In this document: piece by piece, positions 6,519-14,387 of the stretch
How positions within the stretch are numbered: position 1 is the stretch's first letter
Layout of the letters: the number at the start of each line of letters is the position of its first letter
NCBI GenBank assembly: GCA_963791575.1
Contig: CAWBSY010000009.1
Coordinates: 124,001 to 188,000 of the forward strand
DNA: 64,000 nt
Direction: 5' to 3'
DNA from: JAOAPG01 sp963791575
Lineage (GTDB): Bacteria; Acidobacteriota; Terriglobia; Terriglobales; Acidobacteriaceae
Notes under the pieces: generated by a model
The model's input: the letters and a program-made list of their open reading frames with translations, nothing else
Database searches by the model: none
Told to the model about the DNA's origin: nothing
Made by a program: the position numbers and the translations under genes

Positions 6519-9161
6519 TTGTCTTTTCTCGACCAACTCAACCCGCAACAACGCGAAGGCGTCGTCTCTGCCGATGGCCCGGTCCTGATCCTCGCCGGTG
6601 CTGGTAGCGGTAAGACCCGCGTCATTACGTACCGTATCGCTCATCTCATCGAGACACTCGGCGTCATGCCGGAGTCCATCCTTGCCGTCACCTTCACCAA
6701 TAAAGCCGCCGCGGAAATGGTCGATCGCGTGGAAAAGATCGTTGGCGGACTGTCTGTCGCGAAACCCACCATAGCTACGTTCCACTCGTTCTGCGTGCGA
6801 GTTTTGCGCCGCGACATCGAAGCGCTTCGCATTCCATCCGCCGTGCCTGGAGCAAAACCGATCGGCTACACGAAAAGCTTTGTGATCTACGACGAGAACG
6901 ATCAGCAGCAGATGGTCAAAGCCATCATGCGGCGCCTCGGGATCGACGACAAGCAGACCACGCCGCGCTCCGTCCTCTCGCATATCTCGTGGGCGAAGAA
7001 TCACATGCTCGACCCGCAGGAAGTTTATCTGCAATCAGCCGATCCCAAAACTGAGAAGGTTGCACAGATTTACGCCGAGTATAAGAAAGAACTGGCAAAA
7101 GCTAACGCCTTCGATTTCGATGACCTGCTGCTCGAAACCGTGCGTTTGCTCAAGGCTGTGCCCGAGGTTCGCGACTACTACAACCGCCGCTTCCAATATA
7201 TTTTGGTCGATGAGTATCAGGACACGAACCGTCCTCAATACGAACTAATGCGCCTGCTGGCCGGAACTCGCCACAACGTTTGCGCGGTCGGTGACGAAGA
7301 TCAGTCGATCTACTCCTGGCGCGGCGCTGACATTCGCAACATCCTCGAATTTGAAAAAGATTTTCCTGAAGCCAAGATCATCCGACTGGAACAAAATTAC
7401 CGCTCGACCCAGAATATTCTTCAGGCCGCTTCCGCAGTGGTTGCGAATAACGTCCAGCGCAAAGGCAAAAATCTCTGGACCTCGCGCCAGGGCGGAAGTC
7501 AGATCGGCTACTACGAAGCTCCGGATGGCGAGAACGAAGCACTGTTCGTCGCCGACTACATCTCAAAATACTTGCGCGAAGCCGCCGCTCAAGGCGAGAA
7601 GACGCGCGTCGCGGTGCTTTATCGCACCAACTCGCAGTCGCGCTTGTTTGAAGAAGCCATGCGCCGCTACCAGTTGAAGTACAACGTGGTCGGCGGCTTC
7701 TCGTTTTACGAACGTGCCGAAATCAAGGACATGATTTCGTATCTCAAAGTCATCCATAACGTGGACGACACGATCTCCATGCTGCGGGTGATCAACACCC
7801 CGGTGCGCGGCATCGGAAAAACGACGATTGAAACCTTGGAACGCGTAGCGCTCGAAACCGGAATCTCGTTGTGGGGAGCCATCGGAGAAGTGATTAAGCG
7901 TCAGCTCCTGCCACCCCGAGCTGTAGCCGCACTGAAGAGCTTCCGAGATCTGATCGACGATGGACGTGCGATGTTGTTCGGTACCTACGCCGAGCGCATG
8001 GAGCAAAGCGCGAGAGAAGAATCGGAATCGGCACAGCTCGACGTAGAGACGGGCGTCTCGCCCGTCCGCGACGCAGACGATGATACCGACTTCAGCCCTG
8101 ATAATTTTAGTTTCGATTTCGGAGAAGCAACCGACGAAGAATCCGCCAGTGGAGAAGCTGACACCAATTTCGATCCCGCTGTACTGCCTGCATCCGACCA
8201 GGAAAGCTCGCCAGCAACGGAAATTGCCAACGAAGGCTTCGCTACCACTCCAACCACTTCCGACATCCTGAAATTCCTCATCGATCGCACCGGCTACATC
8301 AAGCTTCTCGAAGAAGAAGATACTCCCGAAGCCTATTCGCGAGTCGAGAACCTTCGGGAATTAGTCAATGCCGCCATGGATTCCCGCGACCGAGGCGAGA
8401 CTCTCGACCAATTTCTCGATCACGCCGCTTTGGTTAGTGACGTCGACGCTTACGACCAATCCGCGCAAATCACATTGATGACGTTGCACGCGGCAAAAGG
8501 TCTGGAATTCCCTCTCGTCTTTCTCGGAGGCCTGGAAGAAGGTCTCTTTCCGCACTCGCGAACTTTTCTTCATCCCGACGACATCGAGGAAGAGCGCCGC
8601 CTTTGCTATGTGGGCATGACCCGTGCGATGGACACCCTCATCGTTACTCGCGCCGTCTATCGTCGCCGCTATGGAACCGACATGCCGGAAGCCAGTATTC
8701 CCTCGCGTTTCCTGGAAGAGATTCCGCCACAGCTGCTACAGGATTTAAGTTCGCCGCACAAAGCTCGTGTAGCGCGGACGCCCTCGTCCGCGAATGACTT
8801 CGATTCTGTCTCGACTCATTACGCCTACGAAGATGAAGATCAGAGCCGAAGCTGGGCGGCAAAAGCCAAGCCCCGCACGCCTGCGGCAACTTATTCGGGC
8901 AAGTCCTACAACTCGATCGACAATATCGCCGAGTTCTTCGCCTCCAAGGGAAAGAAATTTAATATCTCCAGACTGCCGGTCGAAGAGCCTAAAGGCAAGA
9001 AGGGATTTCGCCCCGGACAGAAGGTCAAACATCCCAAATATGGCGAGGGGACCGTCTATCAGCGCGAGGGAGACGGTGAAGATGCCAAAATTACGGTACA
9101 ATTCCCTCGCTTCGGTTTGAAGAAGCTGGTGGAGAAGTATGCCCAGCTGGAGCGGGCCTAG
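6519..9161 (+). CDS. uvrD: ATP-dependent DNA helicase PcrA/UvrD (SF1A)
   Basis: 3'-5' DNA helicase of repair and replication. Motifs: Q motif LNPQQREGV, Walker A GAGSGKT (Lys32), Walker B DEYQDTN near residue 231, VGDEDQSIYSWRGA, QNYRST, LMTLHAAKGLEF, YVGMTRA, and a C-terminal Tudor-like tail (RPGQKVKHPKYGEGTV). The start is TTG at 6519; the family's usual MSFLDQLNPQQ follows directly. At 880 residues it is longer than usual. The excess is an acidic, low-complexity stretch near residues 500-580 and an insert near 745-775. Each contains in frame a copy of the dispersed palindromic repeat (8041-8073 and 8767-8792), so repeat insertion has lengthened the protein without breaking it. Confidence 0.95.
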   Translation: MSFLDQLNPQQREGVVSADGPVLILAGAGSGKTRVITYRIAHLIETLGVMPESILAVTFTNKAAAEMVDRVEKIVGGLSVAKPTIATFHSFCVRVLRRDIEALRIPSAVPGAKPIGYTKSFVIYDENDQQQMVKAIMRRLGIDDKQTTPRSVLSHISWAKNHMLDPQEVYLQSADPKTEKVAQIYAEYKKELAKANAFDFDDLLLETVRLLKAVPEVRDYYNRRFQYILVDEYQDTNRPQYELMRLLAGTRHNVCAVGDEDQSIYSWRGADIRNILEFEKDFPEAKIIRLEQNYRSTQNILQAASAVVANNVQRKGKNLWTSRQGGSQIGYYEAPDGENEALFVADYISKYLREAAAQGEKTRVAVLYRTNSQSRLFEEAMRRYQLKYNVVGGFSFYERAEIKDMISYLKVIHNVDDTISMLRVINTPVRGIGKTTIETLERVALETGISLWGAIGEVIKRQLLPPRAVAALKSFRDLIDDGRAMLFGTYAERMEQSAREESESAQLDVETGVSPVRDADDDTDFSPDNFSFDFGEATDEESASGEADTNFDPAVLPASDQESSPATEIANEGFATTPTTSDILKFLIDRTGYIKLLEEEDTPEAYSRVENLRELVNAAMDSRDRGETLDQFLDHAALVSDVDAYDQSAQITLMTLHAAKGLEFPLVFLGGLEEGLFPHSRTFLHPDDIEEERRLCYVGMTRAMDTLIVTRAVYRRRYGTDMPEASIPSRFLEEIPPQLLQDLSSPHKARVARTPSSANDFDSVSTHYAYEDEDQSRSWAAKAKPRTPAATYSGKSYNSIDNIAEFFASKGKKFNISRLPVEEPKGKKGFRPGQKVKHPKYGEGTVYQREGDGEDAKITVQFPRFGLKKLVEKYAQLERA
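8041..8073 (+). repeat. Family A palindromic repeat inside the uvrD coding sequence
   Basis: ACGTAGAGACGGGCG followed by TCTCGCCCGTCCGCGACGC, a full family A unit translated in frame as part of residues 508-518 (DVETGVSPVRDA). It sits in an acidic linker that PcrA relatives lack. The frame is kept. Confidence 0.8.
8767..8792 (+). repeat. Variant palindromic repeat inside the uvrD coding sequence
   Basis: GTGTAGCGCGGACG then CCCTCGTCCGCG, with arms CGCGGACG/CGTCCGCG. It is a second repeat unit in the same gene, translated as part of residues 750-758 (RVARTPSSA) between motif VI and the C-terminal tail. It resembles family A but with GCGGACG arms. Confidence 0.65.
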
Positions 9162-9241
9162 TTTCCTACGAGGGTAGCCCTGACGCTGCAATCTGCGCCT
9201 TCGCCGAAAGCAAAATCTACGGCCCAAAGGGAATAACAACA

Positions 9242-9808
9242 ATGAACAAAGGAATTAGATCGCTTCTGCTTTTGCTAGTGGGAATTCTCGCAGCGTCGGC
9301 ACTCTTCGCCCAGTCGAAACCAATCCAGATACAAAGGCGTCCGCCTGCATTACCGGATGCCTCGCAAAAGACCCAGTCGACGCCTGCAGCTGGCGACGGC
9401 TCAGTCTTCGTTCTCAACGGCATGCCCATGCTGCTGGCGCTTCATCACGACACCGAACTGGGCACCAATCGGCCAATCGATGTCTATATGTTCGTGATCG
9501 AAATGCAGATCATGAACTCGGACGGAAACTTTGAACCGGTCGGGCTTCAAATTCACAACTACTACACGGCATCCGCGCTGGATCGCAATAATGATGTCTA
9601 CCCGAACGGTGCACGCGACTGCAAATTGTGGAACAGGATCGTGACCAGCGCGATGGCCACGCGCGATCCCAAAAGTAAAACCTGGCCTTACATCCAATTC
9701 ATGACGGTAAACGGCGCTCGCATCATTCAGACCAACGAAGACGGACAAGTTTGGTGGAGCGACGACGTGGAATGCTGGGGATCGAGCGACCGCTTTTCGC
9801 CTTTTTGA
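9242..9808 (+). CDS. Secreted protein of unknown function
   Basis: 188 residues with a clear Sec signal peptide: MNKGIRS, a hydrophobic LLLLLVGILAASA core, and a likely cut after ALFA-Q near residue 23. A Pro/Gln-rich linker follows, then a compact domain of about 130 residues containing PIDVYMFVIEMQIMNSDG and a Trp-rich end with two Cys (RDCKLW and DVECWG) that could form a disulfide. I do not recognise the family. An AAAGGGA ribosome-binding site lies before the ATG. It stands alone between uvrD and a tiny basic gene. Confidence 0.75.
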   Translation: MNKGIRSLLLLLVGILAASALFAQSKPIQIQRRPPALPDASQKTQSTPAAGDGSVFVLNGMPMLLALHHDTELGTNRPIDVYMFVIEMQIMNSDGNFEPVGLQIHNYYTASALDRNNDVYPNGARDCKLWNRIVTSAMATRDPKSKTWPYIQFMTVNGARIIQTNEDGQVWWSDDVECWGSSDRFSPF

Positions 9809-9895
9809 GCGAAGAAGCTGAGCGAGTACAGGGTGCAGTTCCACGTTACACTGCACCTGCATTTATACTTAATTTGAGGAGAACACACTGTATTC

Positions 9896-10057
9896 ATGGC
9901 AAACACCAAAGCTTTAAGCAAGGACGAACGTAAGAAATCCAAACGCACCGCCCGCAAGAAGAAAGCGACCGAGACTCCGCTGAAAAAGCGCGACTACGCT
10001 CGCGGCTCAGCGAAACGCAAAGTGAAGAAATTAGTGCGCGGCGCGTCGAAACGATAG
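9896..10057 (+). CDS. Very basic 53-residue protein
   Basis: ATG preceded by GAGGAG (9877-9882) at a somewhat long spacing; TAG at 10055. The 53-residue product is about 45% Lys+Arg: it begins MANTKALSKDERKKSKRTAR, continues with a KKRDYARGSAKRK segment and ends LVRGASKR. It resembles small nucleic-acid-binding or ribosome-associated proteins in composition, but I cannot name a family. A long inverted repeat follows (10084-10148). Coding use is supported by the ribosome-binding site and by codon choice like that of its neighbours. Confidence 0.6.
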   Translation: MANTKALSKDERKKSKRTARKKKATETPLKKRDYARGSAKRKVKKLVRGASKR

Positions 10058-10083
10058 TCGAAACGACGCTAACTATAAACGAC

Positions 10084-10148
10084 AGCACTTGGCAGGATGG
10101 TCACGAACATTAATTGCCTGAATGTTCTCTGGCTAAATGCCAAGTGCT
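10084..10148 (+). repeat. Long-loop inverted repeat after the basic small gene
   Basis: AGCACTTGGCA (10084-10094) and its exact reverse complement TGCCAAGTGCT (10138-10148), 43 bases apart, then a partial third copy (GCTAAGTGCT, about 10153). There is no T-run, so it is not a classical terminator. It lies between the basic small protein and the permease start. Confidence 0.6.
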
Positions 10149-10169
10149 AATTGCTAAGTGCTGCTTCAC

Positions 10170-11771
10170 ATGGCCCAACTACCAACCATTCCGAAGTCTG
10201 CGGTCGAAACTATCCGCACCTCCGACAGTCAGTTGCTTTGTTGTAAGTCCATCGACAAGCTGATCTCCGATTCTGACGAGCCAGAGCGAAGGCTAAAGAA
10301 AACTCTTGGGCCCGTTTCTTTGACAGCCTTGGGCATCGGCGCTGTCATCGGATCGGGTATCTTCACCGTAATCGGTACCGCCATCGCCGGACAGAAATTC
10401 GATACTTCCTCCATCCTCAACGCTCCCCTTCTCGACTATCTCATTCGTCATACTGCAACTCTCGGACGCCCCGGCGCGGGTCCTGCATTGTCATTGTCGT
10501 TGGTGTTAGTGGCGATTGTTTGCGGCTTTACGGGACTGTGCTATGCAGAATTAGCTTCGATGATCCCCATTGCAGGAAGCGCGTATACGTACTCCTATGC
10601 CACTATGGGCGAACTCATCGCCTGGATCATCGGTTGGGATCTCATCCTCGAATACGCCGTCAGCAACATGGCTGTGAGTGTCGGCTTCTCTGCGCATTTA
10701 GTCGGCATGTTCGATTGGTTTGGCTGGCATCCCGCTCTGCGCTGGATCTCGCCCGCTTACTTACCCGCTGGTCTGACCGATCTAAAAGGCAACATGCTCT
10801 ACACGCCGGGCTTGCACTTCGGTTTCAATGTGCCGGCGTTTCTTATCGTAATGATTCTTACCGTGATCCTGGTGCGCGGCATTCGCGAGTCCGCCGAAGC
10901 CAACAACACCATGGTCATCCTTAAGATCGCGGCTATTTTGGCGTTCATCGTTGTGGGCGCTAATTACATCCATCCCGGCAACTGGCATCCCTTCGCCCCT
11001 CAAGGATGGTCCGGAGTACTTACCGGCGGTTCGATCATCTTCTTTACCTATATAGGATTCGATTCCGTATCAACCGCCGCCGAAGAAGCCCGCAACCCGC
11101 AACGCGACTTGCCGATCGGCATCATTGCGACGTTGGTGGTTTGCACGATCCTCTACATCGGAGTCGCTATCGTTCTCACCGGAATTGTGCCCTGGCAATC
11201 GCTTATGGACGACGCCGCGCCCGTCGTGAACAGCATGAAGACGCTGACTACTCGAACTGGCTCGTCTACTCTGCACTGGGTGGAACTTGGCGTTCTGTTC
11301 GGCGCGATGATGGGAATGATCTCGTCGCTGCTGGTCTTCCAGCTCGGACAAGCTCGTGTCTGGTTTTCGATGTCGCGTGATGGCCTGATGCCTCGCCTCT
11401 TCGGCCGGGTGCATCCACGCTTCCGCACTCCATCGACGGCAACATGGATCGCCGGTTTCGTCGTAGGAATTCCAGCGGGCTTTCTTGACATCGGCACGCT
11501 TTCGGATCTTTCCAATATTGGTACGTTGTTTGCCTTTGTTCTGGTATCGATCGGAGTAATTATCCTGCGCTATCGCGAACCCAATCGCCATCGCGGATTC
11601 CGCGCTCCTGGCGGCCTCGCCGCTCCGGTGCTGAGTGTACTGTTTTGTGTTTTGCTGATGTCAGGATTGCCCATCCTAACTTGGTTGCGCTTCTTCGCCT
11701 GGCTAATTATTGGGCTTGTGATCTATGCGCTTTATAGCCGTCATCACAGCGAGTTCGCCGGAAAAGCCTAG
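10170..11771 (+). CDS. APC-superfamily amino acid permease (cationic amino acid transporter type)
   Basis: Integral membrane transporter. The first helix carries the APC signature LGPVSLTALGIGAVIGSGIFTV with its unwound GIG-SGIF segment; GLCYAELASMIPIAGSAYTYSY is also diagnostic, as is FFTYIGFDSVSTAAEEARNPQRDLP in the middle. About 12 hydrophobic segments fit the CAT/YfnA branch with its long loop between TM1 and TM2 (residues about 75-105). The start is uncertain: GTG 10158 or ATG 10170; I prefer ATG, and neither has a good ribosome-binding site. It probably imports amino acids by proton symport; the substrate is not readable from sequence. Confidence 0.92.
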   Translation: MAQLPTIPKSAVETIRTSDSQLLCCKSIDKLISDSDEPERRLKKTLGPVSLTALGIGAVIGSGIFTVIGTAIAGQKFDTSSILNAPLLDYLIRHTATLGRPGAGPALSLSLVLVAIVCGFTGLCYAELASMIPIAGSAYTYSYATMGELIAWIIGWDLILEYAVSNMAVSVGFSAHLVGMFDWFGWHPALRWISPAYLPAGLTDLKGNMLYTPGLHFGFNVPAFLIVMILTVILVRGIRESAEANNTMVILKIAAILAFIVVGANYIHPGNWHPFAPQGWSGVLTGGSIIFFTYIGFDSVSTAAEEARNPQRDLPIGIIATLVVCTILYIGVAIVLTGIVPWQSLMDDAAPVVNSMKTLTTRTGSSTLHWVELGVLFGAMMGMISSLLVFQLGQARVWFSMSRDGLMPRLFGRVHPRFRTPSTATWIAGFVVGIPAGFLDIGTLSDLSNIGTLFAFVLVSIGVIILRYREPNRHRGFRAPGGLAAPVLSVLFCVLLMSGLPILTWLRFFAWLIIGLVIYALYSRHHSEFAGKA

Positions 11772-11793
11772 AATTTTACGAATAAATTAGATC

Positions 11794-11824
11794 GATGTAG
11801 CGACGGGCGTCCTCGCCCGTCCGC
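11794..11824 (+). repeat. Family A palindromic repeat
   Basis: Consensus-like copy (GATGTAGCGACGGGCG then TCCTCGCCCGTCCGC) 20 bases after the permease stop codon. Confidence 0.85.
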
Positions 11825-11883
11825 GATGCTGCAGATTTCCCGCCCGCCCGCGCCCCAGCGCACGATTGCTCTGTATCCGCATC

Positions 11884-11920
11884 CGCCAAGCTCACGTAGA
11901 GACAGCCGCCTCGGCTGTCC
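11884..11920 (+). repeat. Family B palindromic repeat, short form
   Basis: CTCACGTAGAGACAGCC-GCCT-CGGCTGTCC without the central GAGCCTGCCC insert found in two other copies. It lies close to the 3' end of higA, which reads toward it. Confidence 0.8.
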
Positions 11921-11948
11921 TTTAAAGTTAAAAGCATCAGTATCCAAA

Positions 11949-12269
11949 CTAGCGTGCTGCTGCGGCCGCCAAAGGTTTTATGGCTCGCAATTGGGACGCG
12001 AGTTTTTTCTTCGCATGATGGATGGCGAACGCATCCTGCAAGTTTAGCCAGAACTGCTCCGAAGTCCCGAAATATTTTGCCAGACGTGCAGCCGTCTCCG
12101 GTGTGATGCCACGCTTTTTCAACACAATATCGTTAATCGTTGGCGGCGAAACGTGCAACTCCACAGCCAGTTTATGAGCGGAAATTCCCATGGGTTCCAG
12201 GAACTCCTCTCGAAGAATTTCCCCGGGATGAATCGCCCAACCAGCCGGGCCCTGTCTCTTGATACTCAT
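11949..12269 (-). CDS. higA: HigA-type antitoxin (XRE family helix-turn-helix)
   Basis: 106-residue antitoxin that binds HigB and represses the operon. It shows the HigA signature HPGEILREEFLEPMGIS, then the HTH core AHKLAVELHVSPPTINDIVLKKRGITPETAARLAKYFGTSEQFWLNLQ. An AGGGAG ribosome-binding site lies 5-6 bases before the ATG, within the 9-base gap after higB. The gene order toxin first, antitoxin second, is characteristic of higBA. The C-terminus ends in an Ala-rich tail. Function follows from family and context. Confidence 0.93.
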   Translation of the reverse strand: MSIKRQGPAGWAIHPGEILREEFLEPMGISAHKLAVELHVSPPTINDIVLKKRGITPETAARLAKYFGTSEQFWLNLQDAFAIHHAKKKLASQLRAIKPLAAAAAR

Positions 12270-12278
12270 ACGTTCTCC

Positions 12279-12563
12279 CTAATGATAATCAACGATTTCC
12301 ACGTCGTAGGCATCCCCGTTGCTCCAGACAAAACATACGCGGTATTGGTCGTTGACTGCGATGCTATGCTGGCCCTTTCTGTCGTGATGCAGTTCCTCCA
12401 GTCGGTTGCCGGGAGGTACCCGCAGATCTTCCAACCGAGTGGCCGCATCAAGCATTGTCAATTTTTTCCTGGCAGCTTTCCGCAGGTTCGCCGGAGGCGT
12501 TCGCTGGCTTCTGCCTGTTCGCCAGAATTCCTCTGTGCTCCTATCCGCGAAAGTCTTGATCAC
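12279..12563 (-). CDS. higB: HigB-type toxin (RelE/ParE superfamily mRNA interferase)
   Basis: 94-residue ribosome-dependent RNase toxin. Family marks: MIKTFADRSTEEFW at the start, LRKAARKKLTMLDAATRLEDLRVPPGNRLEEL in the middle, and the conserved HSIAVNDQYRVCFVW end, which carries the catalytic-side Arg of this family. The start codon is GTG at 12563. The predicted -10 element ends at 12573, so the mRNA would start only a few bases before the GTG and be nearly leaderless. It is followed by higA after 9 bases. It looks intact. Confidence 0.92.
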   Translation of the reverse strand: MIKTFADRSTEEFWRTGRSQRTPPANLRKAARKKLTMLDAATRLEDLRVPPGNRLEELHHDRKGQHSIAVNDQYRVCFVWSNGDAYDVEIVDYH

Positions 12564-12572
12564 TCAAGAGAA

Positions 12573-12607
12573 AGTTTAACGTTAGTCGTTAATAACGTCA
12601 ATCGTTA
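12573..12607 (-). promoter_or_regulatory. higBA promoter overlapped by palindromic operator
   Basis: On the minus strand, -35 TTGACG (12601-12596), a 17-base spacer and -10 TAAACT (12578-12573). The same bases form a 31-bp interrupted palindrome, 12577-12607, centred on 12592. It has four copies of CGTTA/TAACG and an uninterrupted inner CGTTAATAACG (12587-12597). A repressor bound here would cover the whole promoter, as expected for HigA autoregulation. The promoter match is seen; the binding is inferred. Confidence 0.7.
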
Positions 12608-12670
12608 GGCCGTAAGCATTTGTTTAAGGGTCGAGTGGATTTAATCGTCGTCTGGTGTGTGAGATTCGGA

Positions 12671-12735
12671 TCCGCCAAGCGCACGTAGGGACAGCCGCCA
12701 GGAGCCTGCCCTGAGCGCAGCCGAAGGGGCTGTCC
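12671..12735 (+). repeat. Family B palindromic repeat, long form
   Basis: CCGCCAAGCGCACGTAGGG, ACAGCC, central GAGCCTGCCCTGAGCGCAG, then GGGGCTGTCC. Nearly identical to the copy at 4857-4912. It lies between the higBA promoter and the 3' end of the STAS-like gene. Confidence 0.85.
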
Positions 12736-12767
12736 GAAGGAGTCCCTGCTGAAAATCCAACCGTCAG

Positions 12768-13073
12768 CTATTCCCCGGCAGCGATTTCCAGCCAGCCCTC
12801 TTCTTCCTCGGGAAGTCCAGCTCCGCGCGGCTTTCCTACCACCAACTCTGCTCCATTAGAGAACATGTACGACAAGAGAGTCTGGCCGGCGTCATCAATG
12901 TTATCGGTGGTCGAAAGGCTTATCTGAATTGAGCGCCCGGCAGCCCGCGATTCTCGCCAGTGAAGCTCCAACTCCTTCACCGAGTCGCCTTGTAGCTCTT
13001 CAATCAGGTAAATTGTTGACCGACGATTCGTTCTGGCCTTATTTGGCATCTTGGTCGTACAAAGCATTGGCAT
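12768..13073 (-). CDS. STAS-domain-like small protein
   Basis: About 101 residues. The middle (IYLIEELQGDSVKELELHW ... GRSIQISLSTTDNIDDAGQTLL ... GAELVV) follows the pattern of single-domain STAS proteins, where a strand ends in a D-x-AG turn at the phosphorylatable site of anti-sigma-factor antagonists. Here the usual Ser/Asp before the turn reads N-IDDAGQ. I chose ATG 13073; the frame also opens at TTG 13139 and at ATG 13067 and 13049. No anti-sigma kinase gene is nearby, so a role is not clear. Family call is tentative. Confidence 0.6.
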   Translation of the reverse strand: MPMLCTTKMPNKARTNRRSTIYLIEELQGDSVKELELHWRESRAAGRSIQISLSTTDNIDDAGQTLLSYMFSNGAELVVGKPRGAGLPEEEEGWLEIAAGE

Positions 13074-13189
13074 TCTCTCAGGCAGAGTACCTCTTGGCAA
13101 TCCCTCTTTTGGAGATGCCCTTAGTAACAATCCGCGCAAATGGCTTTAATTTTTAGCAATTATTGACCCAGAAACCTACAATTGAAGTC

Positions 13190-14203
13190 ATGGGCCTTTC
13201 GCCACTGCGGCCAAACTCGTTCATTCAATCGCTTCCCAAGGCGGAACTGCACCTTCACCTCGAGGGCTCTGTCGATCCCCCCACTCTGCTCGAACTGCGT
13301 CAACGCCATGGAAAGACCAGTACGCTCGCGGAAGTCGAACAGCTTTACCGCTACAACGATTTCACCGGATTCCTGATGGCGTTCAAAACTCTTACCGAGG
13401 ATCTGCAGACGCCCGAGGACTACGAACTCATTACCTACCGGCTGATGCAGCAACTCCAATCGCAAAATATTTTGCACGCCGAAGTCTATGTTTCGGTCGG
13501 GGTGTGTCTATGGCGCAAGCAAGACTTTGGCGCGATTTTTGAAGGGTTAGAGAGGGGCCGTGAGCGCGGTGAGAGGGACTTTGGAATCTCGCTGCTTTGG
13601 ATTTTCGATGCCGTCCGCCAGTTCGGAGTCGAAGCTGCCCGCGACGTATTCGAACTCGCTGTCCGTTATCGTGATCGCAATGTAGTCGCGATCGGAATTG
13701 GAGGCGATGAGCAGAAGGCTCCCGCGGAACTATTTCGCGACCACTATGCGTATGCTGCCGAAAACGGGCTTCGCCTCACTGCGCATGCCGGAGAGACCGC
13801 TGGCCCGGAATCCATCTGGGGAGCGCTCAACCTCAGAGTAGAGCGTATTGGCCACGGCTTGACCGCAGCTCAGGACCCGGAGCTCATCGAAGAACTGGCT
13901 GTCCGTCAGGTTCCGCTCGAAATCTGCATCACCAGCAACCTTCTAACTGGCTGCTGCCATACGGTAAACGATCATCCGGTGCGAAACTACTTCGATCAAG
14001 GCGTCATGATCACATTGAATTCGGACGATCCCGCCATGTTTCACACTTCTTTGAACCGCGAATATCACTTAGCCCATGAACTTTTCGGCTTCACCGATGA
14101 ACATCTGCGCGAGCTGGCTCGGAATTCGTTCGAAGCTTCATTCCTTCCCGCAGAAAAAAAGATAGGCTTCCTGAATTTGCTGGACGCCACCGCCGCAAAA
14201 TAA
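13190..14203 (+). CDS. add: Adenosine deaminase family protein
   Basis: Zinc amidohydrolase that deaminates adenosine or a related purine nucleoside. Motifs are intact: LPKAELHLHLEGS (His21 and His23 as zinc ligands), TAHAGE with the catalytic Glu, RIGHGL with a further His, and TLNSDDPAMF with the metal-binding Asp pair. Length of 337 residues fits bacterial Add and the related aminodeoxyfutalosine/adenine deaminases, so the exact substrate is open. The start ATG 13190 is chosen over TTG 13163; neither has a strong ribosome-binding site. Confidence 0.88.
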   Translation: MGLSPLRPNSFIQSLPKAELHLHLEGSVDPPTLLELRQRHGKTSTLAEVEQLYRYNDFTGFLMAFKTLTEDLQTPEDYELITYRLMQQLQSQNILHAEVYVSVGVCLWRKQDFGAIFEGLERGRERGERDFGISLLWIFDAVRQFGVEAARDVFELAVRYRDRNVVAIGIGGDEQKAPAELFRDHYAYAAENGLRLTAHAGETAGPESIWGALNLRVERIGHGLTAAQDPELIEELAVRQVPLEICITSNLLTGCCHTVNDHPVRNYFDQGVMITLNSDDPAMFHTSLNREYHLAHELFGFTDEHLRELARNSFEASFLPAEKKIGFLNLLDATAAK

Positions 14204-14241
14204 TCCTGCAGGTATCTCTCTCTCGTTTTTACTATCTTCTC

Positions 14242-14272
14242 AATGTAGTGACGGGCGTCCTCGCCCGTCCGC
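14242..14272 (+). repeat. Family A palindromic repeat
   Basis: AATGTAGTGACGGGCG then TCCTCGCCCGTCCGC, 38 bases after the adenosine deaminase stop; one base differs from the main form (GTAGTG). Confidence 0.85.
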
Positions 14273-14387
14273 CATTCAGCCTTCGTTAATCCATTCAGCT
14301 CTGGTTAATCAACGAAGCGCAATCATTGCGGCTAAGTTCGTGGATTACATCTCGTAGCGCATTCGCCCAGTAAGTCGCAAAACAAGT

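Noticed and set aside
7563..8006. Minus-strand frame inside uvrD
   Set aside because: Antisense shadow; uvrD motifs run straight through.
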